Shown one piece after another: positions 55,787 through 64,000 of a stretch of 64,000 bases of DNA. Under the pieces are notes generated by a model, which saw nothing but the letters and a program-made list of their open reading frames with translations, ran no database searches and was not told the DNA's origin. A program made the position numbers and the translations under genes. The stretch covers positions 2,047,583-2,111,582 of the forward strand of contig NZ_KE332518.1 of the NCBI RefSeq assembly GCF_000413055.1, in the 5' to 3' direction. The number at the start of each line of letters is the position of its first letter. Position 1 is the first letter of the stretch. Source of the stretch: Treponema maltophilum ATCC 51939. GTDB taxonomy: Bacteria > Spirochaetota > Spirochaetia > Treponematales > Treponemataceae.

Positions 55787-55846
55787 AAAAAGTGTCGCCT
55801 AAAATAGCGTCGGCACTTTTTACCTCGAGTTTGCGTTGCAAACTCG
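55787..55846 (+). terminator. Hairpins between the HdeD-like gene and gpmA
   Basis: AAAAAGTG pairs with CACTTTTT at 55787-55821, giving a stem with A-rich 5' and T-rich 3' sides, as in an intrinsic terminator. Directly after it, CGAGTTTGC-GTT-GCAAACTCG (55826-55846) is a perfect 9-bp stem with a 3-nt loop. The first probably ends the HdeD-like transcript or attenuates gpmA. Confidence 0.45.
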
Positions 55847-55875
55847 TTTATTTTAGAAATTTACGGGAGTTGTAT

Positions 55876-56622
55876 ATGAAATTGGTACTTATCCGCCACG
55901 GCGAAAGCGAATGGAACAAATTGAATCTTTTTACCGGCTGGACGGATGTGGAATTGTCCGAAAAGGGACAGGAAGAAGCGAAACAAGCCGGAATCACATT
56001 AAAAAAAGAAGGCTTCGATTTTGACATTTGCTACACGTCGTTTTTAAAGCGCGCGATACACACACTGAACTTTGCGCTCGCATCGATGGATCGCGAATGG
56101 CTGCCCGTCATAAAAACATGGAAGCTGAACGAACGGCACTACGGCGCACTGCAGGGAATGAATAAAGCCGAAACCGCCGAAAAATACGGCGAAGATCAGG
56201 TAAAAATCTGGCGCCGCTCTTTCGACGTAACGCCTCCGGCTTTGACGGAAGACGACAAGCGCAGTCCCCGCTTGCAGGAAGCGTACCGCACGGTAAAAGA
56301 TAAATCCGTGCTGCCCTTGACCGAAAGCCTTGCGACGACAATCGAACGCGCCGTTCCCTATTTTGAAAGCGAAATCAAACCGCACATGCAAAACGGAGAG
56401 CGCGTGCTCATCGTCGCTCACGGTAATTCGCTTCGCGCCCTCGTAAAATATTTTGAAAACCTGACAAAAGAACAGATTTTGGAAGTGAACATTCCGACCG
56501 GGATCCCGCTCGTATACGAATTCGACAAGAATTTTAAAGTGATCGGGAAAAAATACCTCGGAGATGAAAAAGCGATCGCCGAAAAAATGGCGGGCGTCGC
56601 TAATCAGGGCAAAAAGAAATAG
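55876..56622 (+). CDS. gpmA: 2,3-bisphosphoglycerate-dependent phosphoglycerate mutase
   Basis: 248 residues. Glycolytic enzyme interconverting 3- and 2-phosphoglycerate through a phosphohistidine. [18 protein letters not shown] carries the catalytic His (about residue 8). [25 protein letters not shown] and [16 protein letters not shown] hold the other active-site residues. The start at 55876 matches the family N-terminus, while the open frame from 55792 is longer without support. A bidirectional terminator follows. Confidence 0.97.
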   Translation: MKLVLIRHGESEWNKLNLFTGWTDVELSEKGQEEAKQAGITLKKEGFDFDICYTSFLKRAIHTLNFALASMDREWLPVIKTWKLNERHYGALQGMNKAETAEKYGEDQVKIWRRSFDVTPPALTEDDKRSPRLQEAYRTVKDKSVLPLTESLATTIERAVPYFESEIKPHMQNGERVLIVAHGNSLRALVKYFENLTKEQILEVNIPTGIPLVYEFDKNFKVIGKKYLGDEKAIAEKMAGVANQGKKK

Positions 56623-56671
56623 CAGAATCGGAAAGTCGTTTTTTTGCCATATCAAAACTTTATAAATAAAT

Positions 56672-56711
56672 AAAAAAAACGGACGAAGGGTTCCCCTTGT
56701 CCGTTTTTTTT
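56672..56711. terminator. Bidirectional terminator
   Basis: ACGGAC-AAGGG-type stem with pairing to CCCTT-GTCCGT, flanked by A8 on the left and T8 on the right. It can end both gpmA (plus) and the convergent ECF transporter operon (minus). Confidence 0.85.
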
Positions 56712-56734
56712 ATAGCCGGACGCTCCGGCACAAC

Positions 56735-57295
56735 TCAGCCTTCTTTAGACAAGCTGCCTTTTTTGGGACGGCTTTTTGCGTATGCAAACAAAAGCAAGGT
56801 GGCAATAACGCCGGTTGCAATCGAATTGAGCAAAGCGGCCGTTGCCCCCTGAACAAAGACCAAGTTGACGGGTTCTTTGTAAATCAAAATATCCAAAACC
56901 GGCGCGACGACAATCCATGCCACGATATTCGAGCCGATTTGAATCAAATTGAACACCAGTGCGTCCTTAACGGAAAACAATCCTTCGTCGACTTTCAAAA
57001 ACGGATAGGAAAAGCCCATCAAAAAGCAGGCTGCAAAACTTGCGATAATCCAGCTCCACCATGCCGAACCGTATTGAATCGAATCCGACAGCGCATGACC
57101 GATAAAGGCGATAAGTCCGCCGGCGACAGGGCCGAACAGCGCGGCAAAAAAAGCGCCCAAGCCGTATGCCGTTTGAAACGACGTTTCGGGAATTCCGCTG
57201 GGAATTTTTACATACATAAAGAGCACCATAAACAAAGCGGCGCCCAAACCGATCGCCACGATAGTTTTGGTCGAAAACGCAAACAGTTTTTTCAT
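56735..57295 (-). CDS. ECF transporter S component, UPF0397 family
   Basis: 186 residues, about six membrane helices. FSTKTIVAIGLGAALFMVLFMYVKIPSGIPETSFQTAYGLGAFFAALFGPVAG is characteristic of UPF0397 substrate-binding components. GFIGHALSD-like IGHALSDSIQYGSAWWSW follows. It would capture a vitamin- or nucleoside-type substrate for the energising module encoded upstream (EcfA fusion, EcfT). The substrate is unproven. ATG at 57295 has GGAGG; the longer frame to 57361 does not. Last gene of the five-gene operon. Confidence 0.82.
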   Translation of the reverse strand: MKKLFAFSTKTIVAIGLGAALFMVLFMYVKIPSGIPETSFQTAYGLGAFFAALFGPVAGGLIAFIGHALSDSIQYGSAWWSWIIASFAACFLMGFSYPFLKVDEGLFSVKDALVFNLIQIGSNIVAWIVVAPVLDILIYKEPVNLVFVQGATAALLNSIATGVIATLLLFAYAKSRPKKGSLSKEG

Positions 57296-57475
57296 ACGAC
57301 ACCTCCGTTTCGCAAAACAATAATCGGGGAAATTTCCTCCCCTATTACAGCATTCAACCAAAATACGGGCGCCCTGTCAAGGGTGTAAAACGGAGCCGGC
57401 ATGAACGAAACTCACAAAAAACTGCGGCTTCCGATAAGGCATGAAAAAAGAAACCGTTCAGGGACTTCGTACCTT

Positions 57476-58327
57476 TTACCGCGAAAACTCAACCGTCCAA
57501 TCGGGGCCGAAGCCGAGGTTATACCGTTTTTCAAAGCTGCCGCGGCTTACGGCAAGAGCGACACGGCGCAATTCGTTGTTGTAAATAATAGGCTCGTTTT
57601 CTTTTGCAAAGCCGAAACTTTGATGGAACAAAATCGATTCGTCGAAAACTTTTTTGTCCTTATGGAATATCCGCACGCGTACTTTTTCGCCGTAAGAAAA
57701 TCCCTGCGATTTAAAAAAGTCAAGCGGAATGTTCGTCCACAGATTGCCGAAATTCGGATCGTCGATTTCGAAGACTCCTTTAACGACGCCGTTTTCCGCG
57801 GACGGTTCGTAGATTTTGTGTTCTTTTATTTCTTCGACCGGATAGGCGGGACCGACGTGTTCAAAATCGATGATACCCGAAGCCAAGCGCGCCGCGCAGT
57901 AACCGAACAAATCTCTGCCGTGAAAAATCGCAACGCCTTCGGTTTCTTTATTGTGCAAACGGTTGATTTTTTCGTCTATTTCGCGCACCTCCGTTATGCC
58001 CATAAAGCGCTTAACGTGGGTAAGGCTGCCGTTGTCCGGAGACACCACATAGTAGCCGTTTGCCGTCTTTGCAACGCAGGCGCGGCGCGCGGTTCCGACG
58101 CCGGGGTCTACGACCGATACGTATATGGTTCCCTTCGGCCAAAAGGCGAGGCTTTGGAACAGGCGATAGCTTGCACTCCACGTATCGAACTGCGGAAGCT
58201 CGTGAGTTCCGTCCATAATTTCAAGCGAAGAATCTACGGTTTTTACAACGCCGTACATAGACGATACGGCGCCTTCTTTATACGTAAAGTCGGTTTGAAA
58301 CACCAAAAGAGGTTTTTTATTTTGCAT
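57476..58327 (-). CDS. SAM hydroxide adenosyltransferase (DUF62), copy 2
   Basis: 283 residues. Enzymes of this fluorinase-related family split S-adenosylmethionine with water into adenosine and methionine. Key motifs: FQTDFTYKEGAVSSMYGV at the N-terminus, VSVVDPGVGTARR in the active-site region, PDNGSLTH, and FHGRDLFGYCAARLASG. A paralog of the 60913 gene, sharing the same motif order. It lies between EcfT and the S component of the transporter operon, so product uptake or export may be linked. Confidence 0.87.
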   Translation of the reverse strand: MQNKKPLLVFQTDFTYKEGAVSSMYGVVKTVDSSLEIMDGTHELPQFDTWSASYRLFQSLAFWPKGTIYVSVVDPGVGTARRACVAKTANGYYVVSPDNGSLTHVKRFMGITEVREIDEKINRLHNKETEGVAIFHGRDLFGYCAARLASGIIDFEHVGPAYPVEEIKEHKIYEPSAENGVVKGVFEIDDPNFGNLWTNIPLDFFKSQGFSYGEKVRVRIFHKDKKVFDESILFHQSFGFAKENEPIIYNNELRRVALAVSRGSFEKRYNLGFGPDWTVEFSR

Positions 58328-58336
58328 ATATACTCC

Positions 58337-59170
58337 TTACACAAACGGATTAAAAAAGCGCGAATGATTTATAAACACGCTTATGCACAGCGACAGAACA
58401 AAAACTCCGGCGCATAAAACGATCGAAACGACGTCGCCTTTCTTTAAAGGGCGCGCCGCATACCAACTGCGTTTTTTCCCTTTGCCGAAGCCGCGCAAGT
58501 CCATCGTATTGCTTATCGTGTCGATTCTGTCCAGCGTCGAAAATACAAGCGGTATAAAAATATTCATAACGTTTTTCATGCGCCGGGATACCTTTTCTTT
58601 TTTCGACAAATCGAGTCCGCGCGTTTGCTGAGCCGCGGCGATATTCTCATAGTCGCGGATGAGATCGGGAAAATAGCGCAAAGTCAGCGAAAACGCAAAC
58701 GCCGCTTTATACGGCAATCCGATGCGATTTACCGAAGCGGCAAATTCGCTCGGGTTCGTAGACAGAAAAAAGATAATCCCCAGCGGCACCACCGACGCGT
58801 ACTTGAGCGTTTTCGTAATTTGGTACAAAAGCTGCTCTTCGGTCAGTACATAGCGGCCGCCGAACGAAAAAAGATCGTGGCGCGTGCCGTAAATTTCGGT
58901 ACCGTAAAGCGGACTGAACAAAAAAGTCAACACGAAATTGATTACCAAAAAAATAATCACATAGAGCAGCATAATGCGTATTTGCGAAAAGGTAATGTCC
59001 GCCATACGGATTAAAACAAGAGAAAATACGAATACGCAGCTTATAAAGCGGATATCGTACGAAAACATAACGGCAAAGGTCATGAAAAAAAAACCGGCCA
59101 GTTTCGTAAGCCCCGAAAGCCGATATATAAAATTGTCGCGTTCAATATAATCAAACAGTTTTGCCTTCAC
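58337..59170 (-). CDS. ecfT: ECF transporter transmembrane component EcfT
   Basis: 277 residues. Four to six membrane helices and the coupling motif pattern typical of EcfT: the second cytoplasmic helix contains AAQQTRGLDL (A-x-x-x-RG), which docks to the ATPases, and a related MDLRGFG segment follows. It starts inside the end of the ATPase gene (20-nt overlap), so the two are coupled. Together they form the energising module. Confidence 0.88.
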   Translation of the reverse strand: MKAKLFDYIERDNFIYRLSGLTKLAGFFFMTFAVMFSYDIRFISCVFVFSLVLIRMADITFSQIRIMLLYVIIFLVINFVLTFLFSPLYGTEIYGTRHDLFSFGGRYVLTEEQLLYQITKTLKYASVVPLGIIFFLSTNPSEFAASVNRIGLPYKAAFAFSLTLRYFPDLIRDYENIAAAQQTRGLDLSKKEKVSRRMKNVMNIFIPLVFSTLDRIDTISNTMDLRGFGKGKKRSWYAARPLKKGDVVSIVLCAGVFVLSLCISVFINHSRFFNPFV

Positions 59171-60908
59171 GCAAAACCTCCCGCTCGTAATCTATAAAGT
59201 TCTGTACGAATCGATGACTGTCGTCCGAACCGGCTTTTTCGGCAAGCGTATATAATGAAGTAACCTTCAAACTCGCCTTTTCCGCAATAGCCGTGTCGGT
59301 CAGCGCATGCACCGAATCCGAATCCGAAAGAAGATTTCCCGCATGGAGCACCAGCGAACGCGCCGTATATTCGAGCATAAGGTGCATATCGTGCGTAATA
59401 AGAATAATCGTAACGCCGCTTTTATTGAGCGACACGAGGAATTCCATAATTTCGCAATAATGGCGGTAATCCTGCCCGGCCGTCGGCTCGTCAAGGATGA
59501 TGATACGAGGCTGCATAGCTAAAACCGACGCTATGGTTACGCGCTTTTTTTGTCCGAAACTGAGCGCGGATACGGGCCAGCTTATAAACGGCGCGATGCC
59601 GCAAATCGAACAGGCGTGATTGACCCGGTCTTTTATTTCGTTTTCGGGAACGCCGTTCAGGCGCAGGCCGAGCGCGACCTCATCGTAAATCATCGGCTTG
59701 CACAGCATTTGGTTCGGGTTTTGCATAACAAAGCCGATGTGCCGGCTGCGTTCGCGGATGGTCATATCCGCCATATCCTGTCCGTTAAAAAGAAAGCGCC
59801 CTTCGCTTTCACGCACGATGCCGGTAATCAGTTTGGCGAGCGTGCTTTTTCCCGCGCCGTTCGTGCCGACCAAACTGAGCATTTCGCCTTCGTAAACGCT
59901 GAAGTTTATATGTTCGAGTACCTTGGCGCTGCGCGGCGTATATGCAAAGCCGACGTCCTGCGCGGTTAAAACTTCTTTACCGCGCGCTTGGGGCTTTTTC
60001 TCGGGCAAACTTTTATCCCAATCGATAAGCGCTTTGCGGACGGCTTTAACGTCGAGCGTTTCGATTCTGCCGGCATGCAGCTTTTCCGTAACGGGAATAC
60101 CCGCGCAGCGCAAAGCCGTTACATACAGCGGCTCGCGGATGCCGAACGTAGGCAAAACGCCCGAAGCCATAAGAGCATCGGCGCTCATATCGGCTGCTAT
60201 TTTTCCGTCGTTGACGACGATAACGCGGTCTACCGGACGGTGCAGCACGTCTTCAATACGGTGTTCGATAATGATAACCGTTTTGCGGTATTTTTGATGA
60301 ATGTCATCGATCAATTCGATCGCCGTTTGACCGGTTTTCGGATCAAGGTTTGCAAGCGGTTCGTCAAACAGGAGCACGCTCACGTCGTTCACCATAACGC
60401 CGGCAAAAGAAACACGCTGCTTTTGACCGCCCGAAAGTTCGTACGGCGACGAGGTTAAAAAAGAATCCATGCCGACAAGAGCTGCGGTTTGCTTTACGAG
60501 CGGCCGCATTTCATCCTGACCGACGCATTCGTTTTCGAGCGCAAACGCAATATCTTCGCCCACGCTCAATCCGATAAACTGACCGTCGGAATCCTGCAAA
60601 ACGGTACCGACTTTTTTGGACAGCTTGAATACGTCGAGCGAAGACGTTTCTTCGCCGCACACTTTTAAACTTCCGTCGATTTTTCCTTTGTATGAAAACG
60701 GAATCAGGCCGTTGATGCAGCTGCCCAAAGTGCTTTTACCGCTGCCGCTTGCGCCGACAATCAGCACTTTTTCGCCTTCATAAATCGTGAGATTTATATC
60801 GGTTAATGTGGGCTTTGCCTGCGCAAAATACTGAAAAGAAAAATTGCGGAATTCGATAACGGGTTTCTTTTCCATCTTGCTTCCCGCCGAACGTGATGAA
60901 TGTGCCAT
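59151..60908 (-). CDS. ecfA: ECF transporter fused double ATPase (EcfA1-EcfA2)
   Basis: 585 residues, two complete ABC domains in one chain. Domain 1: Walker A GASGSGKSTLGS, signature LSGGQKQR, Walker B LLFDEPLANLDP. Domain 2: GTNGAGKSTLAK, degenerate signature LSFGQKKR, Walker B IIILDEPTAGQD. Such fusions (YkoD-like) occur with UPF0397 S components. A start at 60875 (GGGAAG site) is an alternative to 60908. It lies 4 nt after the upstream DUF62 gene. Confidence 0.92.
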   Translation of the reverse strand: MAHSSRSAGSKMEKKPVIEFRNFSFQYFAQAKPTLTDINLTIYEGEKVLIVGASGSGKSTLGSCINGLIPFSYKGKIDGSLKVCGEETSSLDVFKLSKKVGTVLQDSDGQFIGLSVGEDIAFALENECVGQDEMRPLVKQTAALVGMDSFLTSSPYELSGGQKQRVSFAGVMVNDVSVLLFDEPLANLDPKTGQTAIELIDDIHQKYRKTVIIIEHRIEDVLHRPVDRVIVVNDGKIAADMSADALMASGVLPTFGIREPLYVTALRCAGIPVTEKLHAGRIETLDVKAVRKALIDWDKSLPEKKPQARGKEVLTAQDVGFAYTPRSAKVLEHINFSVYEGEMLSLVGTNGAGKSTLAKLITGIVRESEGRFLFNGQDMADMTIRERSRHIGFVMQNPNQMLCKPMIYDEVALGLRLNGVPENEIKDRVNHACSICGIAPFISWPVSALSFGQKKRVTIASVLAMQPRIIILDEPTAGQDYRHYCEIMEFLVSLNKSGVTIILITHDMHLMLEYTARSLVLHAGNLLSDSDSVHALTDTAIAEKASLKVTSLYTLAEKAGSDDSHRFVQNFIDYEREVLREGKTV

Positions 60909-60912
60909 AAAA

Positions 60913-61758
60913 TCAATCGGCCGGTTTTTGCACGGTGATAGTCCAGCCCGCGCCCGTTCCGACTCCGTAGGCTTTGGAGAAATTTCCCTGATTGATGGCG
61001 ACCGCCAAATAATCGAGGCTGTTCACATAAACAAGCGCTTCGCCGACATACACCGCATCGAAAGACCGGGCATAACGCAGCGTATTGCGGTACAAAAGGC
61101 GCGTCGAATTTTCTATAATGACTTCGACCTTGCCGCCGTAGGCTATGCCGAGTGAATTGAACAGGCGGCGCGAAATATTCGTCCATAAACTGCCGAAACG
61201 CACGTCGAGCACGTCGATCGAGCCCTTTATGGAAGAATCGTGCACAAGCGGTTCCGATACTGGCAATTCGACGATGGAAGAAACCGCAACGGAAGGACCT
61301 ACCTGTTCGTAGCTTATCGTACCGGACGCAAGACGCGCGCCCGTATACGCGTAAATATCGCGGCCGTGGAACGTATAACTTTCACCCGAATTCGGCAGGC
61401 GGTTTACGCTTTCGTCTATGACGCGCGCTTCGCACACGGACGACAAACGTTTTATGTGCGTAAGCGTTCCGTTGTCCGGCGTAACGATGTACTGCCCCGC
61501 TTCCGTCAGCGCGACAATGCTGCGCCTCGTAGAACCCACGCCCGGATCGACGACCGATACGAACACCGTGCCTTTCGGCCAATAATTGACTGTTTGAATA
61601 AGCCGGTACGAAGCTTCCCAAATATTATATTGCGGAATGTTGTGCGTAACGTCAAAAACTTTTATATCTCCGGATACGCTGTACGCAACGCCGTACATGG
61701 CGCTTACCGCGCCGTCGTCATACCCGAAGTCCGATTGAAAAACCAAAGGTTTGCCCAT
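60913..61758 (-). CDS. SAM hydroxide adenosyltransferase (DUF62), copy 1
   Basis: 281 residues with the same motif order as the 57476 copy: VFQSDFGYDDGAVSAMYGV, VSVVDPGVGSTRR, TPDNGTLTH, FHGRDIYAYTGARLASG. Heads the five-gene ECF operon and carries its promoter. Identity between the copies is moderate, so the duplication is not recent. One copy may have shifted in specificity. Expected products are adenosine and methionine from SAM. Confidence 0.87.
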   Translation of the reverse strand: MGKPLVFQSDFGYDDGAVSAMYGVAYSVSGDIKVFDVTHNIPQYNIWEASYRLIQTVNYWPKGTVFVSVVDPGVGSTRRSIVALTEAGQYIVTPDNGTLTHIKRLSSVCEARVIDESVNRLPNSGESYTFHGRDIYAYTGARLASGTISYEQVGPSVAVSSIVELPVSEPLVHDSSIKGSIDVLDVRFGSLWTNISRRLFNSLGIAYGGKVEVIIENSTRLLYRNTLRYARSFDAVYVGEALVYVNSLDYLAVAINQGNFSKAYGVGTGAGWTITVQKPAD

Positions 61759-61797
61759 ATTATTGTCCTGTTTGTCCTATGCTGAATAATTTTTCCA

Positions 61798-61826
61798 ATA
61801 TTACTACAGCCTGCGGCGAGGGTCAA
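61798..61826 (-). promoter_or_regulatory. Promoter of the DUF62-ECF operon
   Basis: -35 TTGACC (61826-61821), 17-nt spacer and -10 TAATAT (61803-61798) on the minus strand. The expected start is near 61791, about 33 nt before the ATG. No riboswitch-like fold is evident in that short leader. Confidence 0.65.
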
Positions 61827-61872
61827 GACCAAAGCGATAAAAATAAAATACTCATATTTCACTCATTTAAAT

Positions 61873-61901
61873 TTGACAAATACCGGAATGGGTTATATAC
61901 T
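61873..61901 (+). promoter_or_regulatory. Promoter of the sugar ABC transporter
   Basis: Consensus -35 TTGACA (61873-61878), 17-nt spacer and -10 TATACT (61896-61901). The start would be near 61908, about 29 nt ahead of the ATG, with TAGGAG as ribosome site. Divergent from the ECF operon promoter, about 47 nt apart. Confidence 0.75.
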
Positions 61902-61936
61902 TCTCTCTGATAAATACCATTTCTTAGGAGAATTCC

Positions 61937-63040
61937 ATGAAAAAACAAAAAAACATCTATTTTTCACTCACCGTATGTCTGCTGCTTGTATCCGCAGTTT
62001 TCGCCTTTGCGCGCGGCGGACAAGAGAGTGGAAAGAAAGAAGATTTTGTGTACGAAACACGGGGGCCGCAGGGGGAACCGCCTGCAAGCTATGAAAGCAT
62101 CACTTTGACGAAAGCCGATACGGAAAAGCTGAAGGCAGGAAACTACAAAGCGGCGATTTTAATGCACACCTCGGCCGATTGGACAAATGCCGTCATTGCC
62201 GGAGCCGAAGCGCAGTTCAAGGCATTAGGTATAAAAGTTGTCGCCGTTACCGATGCGGAAATGGATCCGAATAAGCAAAGAACCGATATCGAAACGACTT
62301 TGGCCTTAAAACCCGATATTATTATTACGCTGGTCATAGATCCGGTAAGCGGTGCGGTTGCATTGCGCCAAGCCGTCGACAAAGGAGCTAAAATCGTTTT
62401 AATAAGCAATCTGCCTTCAGGCTTTGTTCACGGTAAAGATTATGTGGGAATCGTTACGGACGACCTCTTTCAAATGGGAAAAGCGACAGCTGAAATGATC
62501 GGAGATTCCTTAAACGGCAAAGGCGATGTTGCCCTGATTTTTCATGACGCGGCATATTACGTAACAAACCAAAGAGACAAGGCGGTGGAAGCCGTGCTGA
62601 AACGCGATTATCCGGGTATACGTATTGTTACAAAAAAAGGAATAGCAAATCCGTCCGACGGAGATACGATCGCATCGGCGATTATAACGCAGTTCCCGAA
62701 CGTACAGGCAATTTACGCGCCTTGGGATACCATTGCCGAAGGTGTTGTTGCGGGCGTTCGCGCGGCGGGCAGAAAAGATATCGGTGTATTTACCATGGAT
62801 TTGGGAGCAAACAATGCAATGGATTTGGTAAAAGGCGGGAATATGAAAGGCATGGTAGCCGACCTTCCCTTCGTATTGGGAGAAACGCTCGCCAAAATGG
62901 GAGCGCTAAGCGTACTTAACAAACCCACGCCGGCCTTTGTAACGGTTCCCGCTATAAAAGTAGATAAAACCAATATCGGTACGCAGTGGGAAAAGTCTTT
63001 AAACAGGCCGCTTCCCCGGGACGTACGTTCCGCAATGTAA
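61937..63040 (+). CDS. Sugar-type ABC transporter substrate-binding protein
   Basis: 367 residues. Signal peptide (LTVCLLLVSAVFAFA) cleaved before RGGQESG. The mature protein has the ribose/galactose-binding (RbsB-type) fold: AILMHTSADWTNAVIAGAEAQFKALGIKVV, LALKPDIIITLVIDPVSGAVALRQAVDKGAKIVLI, GMVADLPFVLGETLAKMG. The sugar is not determinable. It is first in an operon with an RbsA-type ATPase 111 nt downstream; a hairpin lies in between. Confidence 0.88.
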   Translation: MKKQKNIYFSLTVCLLLVSAVFAFARGGQESGKKEDFVYETRGPQGEPPASYESITLTKADTEKLKAGNYKAAILMHTSADWTNAVIAGAEAQFKALGIKVVAVTDAEMDPNKQRTDIETTLALKPDIIITLVIDPVSGAVALRQAVDKGAKIVLISNLPSGFVHGKDYVGIVTDDLFQMGKATAEMIGDSLNGKGDVALIFHDAAYYVTNQRDKAVEAVLKRDYPGIRIVTKKGIANPSDGDTIASAIITQFPNVQAIYAPWDTIAEGVVAGVRAAGRKDIGVFTMDLGANNAMDLVKGGNMKGMVADLPFVLGETLAKMGALSVLNKPTPAFVTVPAIKVDKTNIGTQWEKSLNRPLPRDVRSAM

Positions 63041-63092
63041 GGTTTTTAGACACAGCACTTATTTTAAACGATCATTTTAACGGAATAGTTCA

Positions 63093-63134
63093 GCGGGCTG
63101 CCCGAAAAGAAACGGCAACAAGCGGGCAGCCCGC
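63093..63134 (+). promoter_or_regulatory. Intercistronic hairpin after the binding-protein gene
   Basis: GCGGGCTGCCCG (63093-63104) pairs perfectly with CGGGCAGCCCGC (63123-63134), a 12-bp GC-rich stem with an 18-nt loop and no T-run. In ABC operons such stems protect the binding-protein mRNA and lower expression of the next gene. Its 3' side ends 17 nt before the ATPase start. Confidence 0.75.
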
Positions 63135-63151
63135 TTCGGCAAGGATATAAC

Positions 63152-64000
63152 ATGTGTGAATACGCTGTAGAAGCGAAAAAAATAAACATCGGGTTCGACG
63201 GAGTCCGCGTGCTTCACGATTTGGACTTCAGCGTGAAAAAATCCGAAATCCACGCGCTGGTCGGAACAAACGGCGCCGGGAAATCGACCCTTATGAAAAT
63301 CATAAACGGAGTGTATAAAAAAGATTCCGGCGACATTTTTATTTTCGGTAAAAAAGCGGATTATGAAACGCCGGAAGGCGCACGCCGGGCCGGGATCGCA
63401 ATGGTTTTTCAAGACCTGAGCCTTATACCGACTCTGACGGTCAGTGAAAATATTTTTTTGCAAACAAATCCCTACCGTAAAGGCGTGTTTATTGACGACA
63501 AAAAAAACGGGAAAAAAGCTGCCGAACTGCTGGAAAAAATCGGCGTGCACGGCGAAGTGTCACCGAACGAACGGGTCGAACAATTGAGCATCGGAAAACA
63601 GCAAATAGTGGAAATTGCAAAAGCGTTATCATATAATCCGAAAGTTCTTATATTGGATGAGCCGACGGCATCCCTTTCCAAACCGGAAATCGAAAAACTG
63701 TTCGCCGTTATGAACACGCTTAAATCCCAAGGTATATCGATAATATATATTACTCACTATCTTCAGGATATTTTTAAAGTGTGCGACAGTATCACGCTGC
63801 TTCGCGACGGAAAAACTTTATTCAGAAAAAATACCGATGAATTGGATTTGCAGTTTTTAATAGATTCAATGAGCGGAGGCGAAAGTCGGTCTTTTTCGTG
63901 GAACAGAGAAAAAATTGACAGAACGCAGCCGGCTCTTTTTGAAGCAAAGAATATTTCGACGGCACATATCAAAGACATATCGCTGAAACTGTACCCGAGA
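63152..64000 (+). CDS. Sugar ABC transporter ATPase (RbsA-type), partial
   Basis: The first 283 codons are in the window; the gene continues past the edge. Domain 1 is complete: Walker A GTNGAGKSTLMKIINGVY, Q-loop FQDLSLIP, signature LSIGKQQIVEIAKAL, Walker B VLILDEPTASL and H-loop ITHYLQDI. RbsA-type proteins carry a second ATPase domain, expected beyond 64000. The start at 63152 has an AAGGA ribosome site. Energises uptake with the binding protein at 61937. Confidence 0.93.
   Translation, partial: MCEYAVEAKKINIGFDGVRVLHDLDFSVKKSEIHALVGTNGAGKSTLMKIINGVYKKDSGDIFIFGKKADYETPEGARRAGIAMVFQDLSLIPTLTVSENIFLQTNPYRKGVFIDDKKNGKKAAELLEKIGVHGEVSPNERVEQLSIGKQQIVEIAKALSYNPKVLILDEPTASLSKPEIEKLFAVMNTLKSQGISIIYITHYLQDIFKVCDSITLLRDGKTLFRKNTDELDLQFLIDSMSGGESRSFSWNREKIDRTQPALFEAKNISTAHIKDISLKLYPR

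Overview
The window comes from a spirochaete of the genus Treponema, probably an oral or gut species of moderate GC. The basis is the joined tmpA-tmpB antigen genes, a groES with no groEL beside it, a short AlaRS without its C-terminal domain, the 16S-tRNA-Ile-23S layout, and a tuf-S10-spc-alpha ribosomal cluster whose proteins have treponeme-like lengths. The species cannot be fixed from the sequence alone.

Layout. 1-3.6 kb: a minus-strand rRNA operon (5' part of 23S, tRNA-Ile(GAT), 16S) with a clear promoter at 3596-3625. 3.7-13.8 kb: housekeeping genes (pgsA, a cytidylate-kinase-like/BON protein, a NUDIX hydrolase, tmpAB, groES, a TPR lipoprotein, nusB, a SurA-like chaperone, alaS). 13.9-20.05 kb and 22.8-29.25 kb: two accessory blocks on the minus strand, made of lipoproteins, small membrane proteins and two related toxin-like genes. 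They flank a short plus-strand core block (membrane protein, MinD/FlhG-like ATPase, lgt). 29.3-39.2 kb: transketolase, a conserved hypothetical protein, a small heat-shock protein with a near-perfect sigma54 promoter, and a complete branched-chain amino-acid ABC transporter (livKHMGF) ending in a CBS-ACT protein. 39.4-54.3 kb: the ribosomal protein/secY/rpoA/tuf cluster, complete from tuf to rplQ. 55.1-64 kb: an HdeD-like membrane protein, gpmA, an ECF-type transporter interleaved with two SAM hydroxide adenosyltransferases, and the start of a ribose-type sugar ABC transporter that runs off the window.

The most interesting system is in the accessory blocks. The 490-residue protein at 26135-27607 begins with a bacteriocin-type double-glycine leader (LSFEELLEVNGG) and has a long Ser/Gly-rich linker. 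It ends in a domain with an L,D-transpeptidase-like His...GCIGL motif. The next gene starts 2 nt after its stop and encodes an exported protein, followed by an exported paralog, as expected of periplasmic immunity proteins. About 9 kb away a second open frame (17064-18155) repeats the leader end, linker and SPTQGGGAP repeats but has a different C-terminus and no start codon. Its stop overlaps a small membrane protein that is itself duplicated nearby. I read this as a polymorphic-toxin system secreted through a double-glycine (peptidase-ABC transporter) route, with one expressed gene and one silent cassette that could swap tips by recombination. The reading rests on motifs and gene layout, not on database searches.

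Regulatory signals are unusually readable. There are many TTGACA/TATAAT-type promoters with 17-18 nt spacers. Three genes (pgsA, alaS and the 490-residue protein at 31246) appear to be transcribed from, or almost from, their start codons. A palindrome shared by two opposing -10 boxes lies between the kinase-like and NUDIX genes. A structured leader precedes tuf, and several REP-like stem-loops sit in intergenic gaps.
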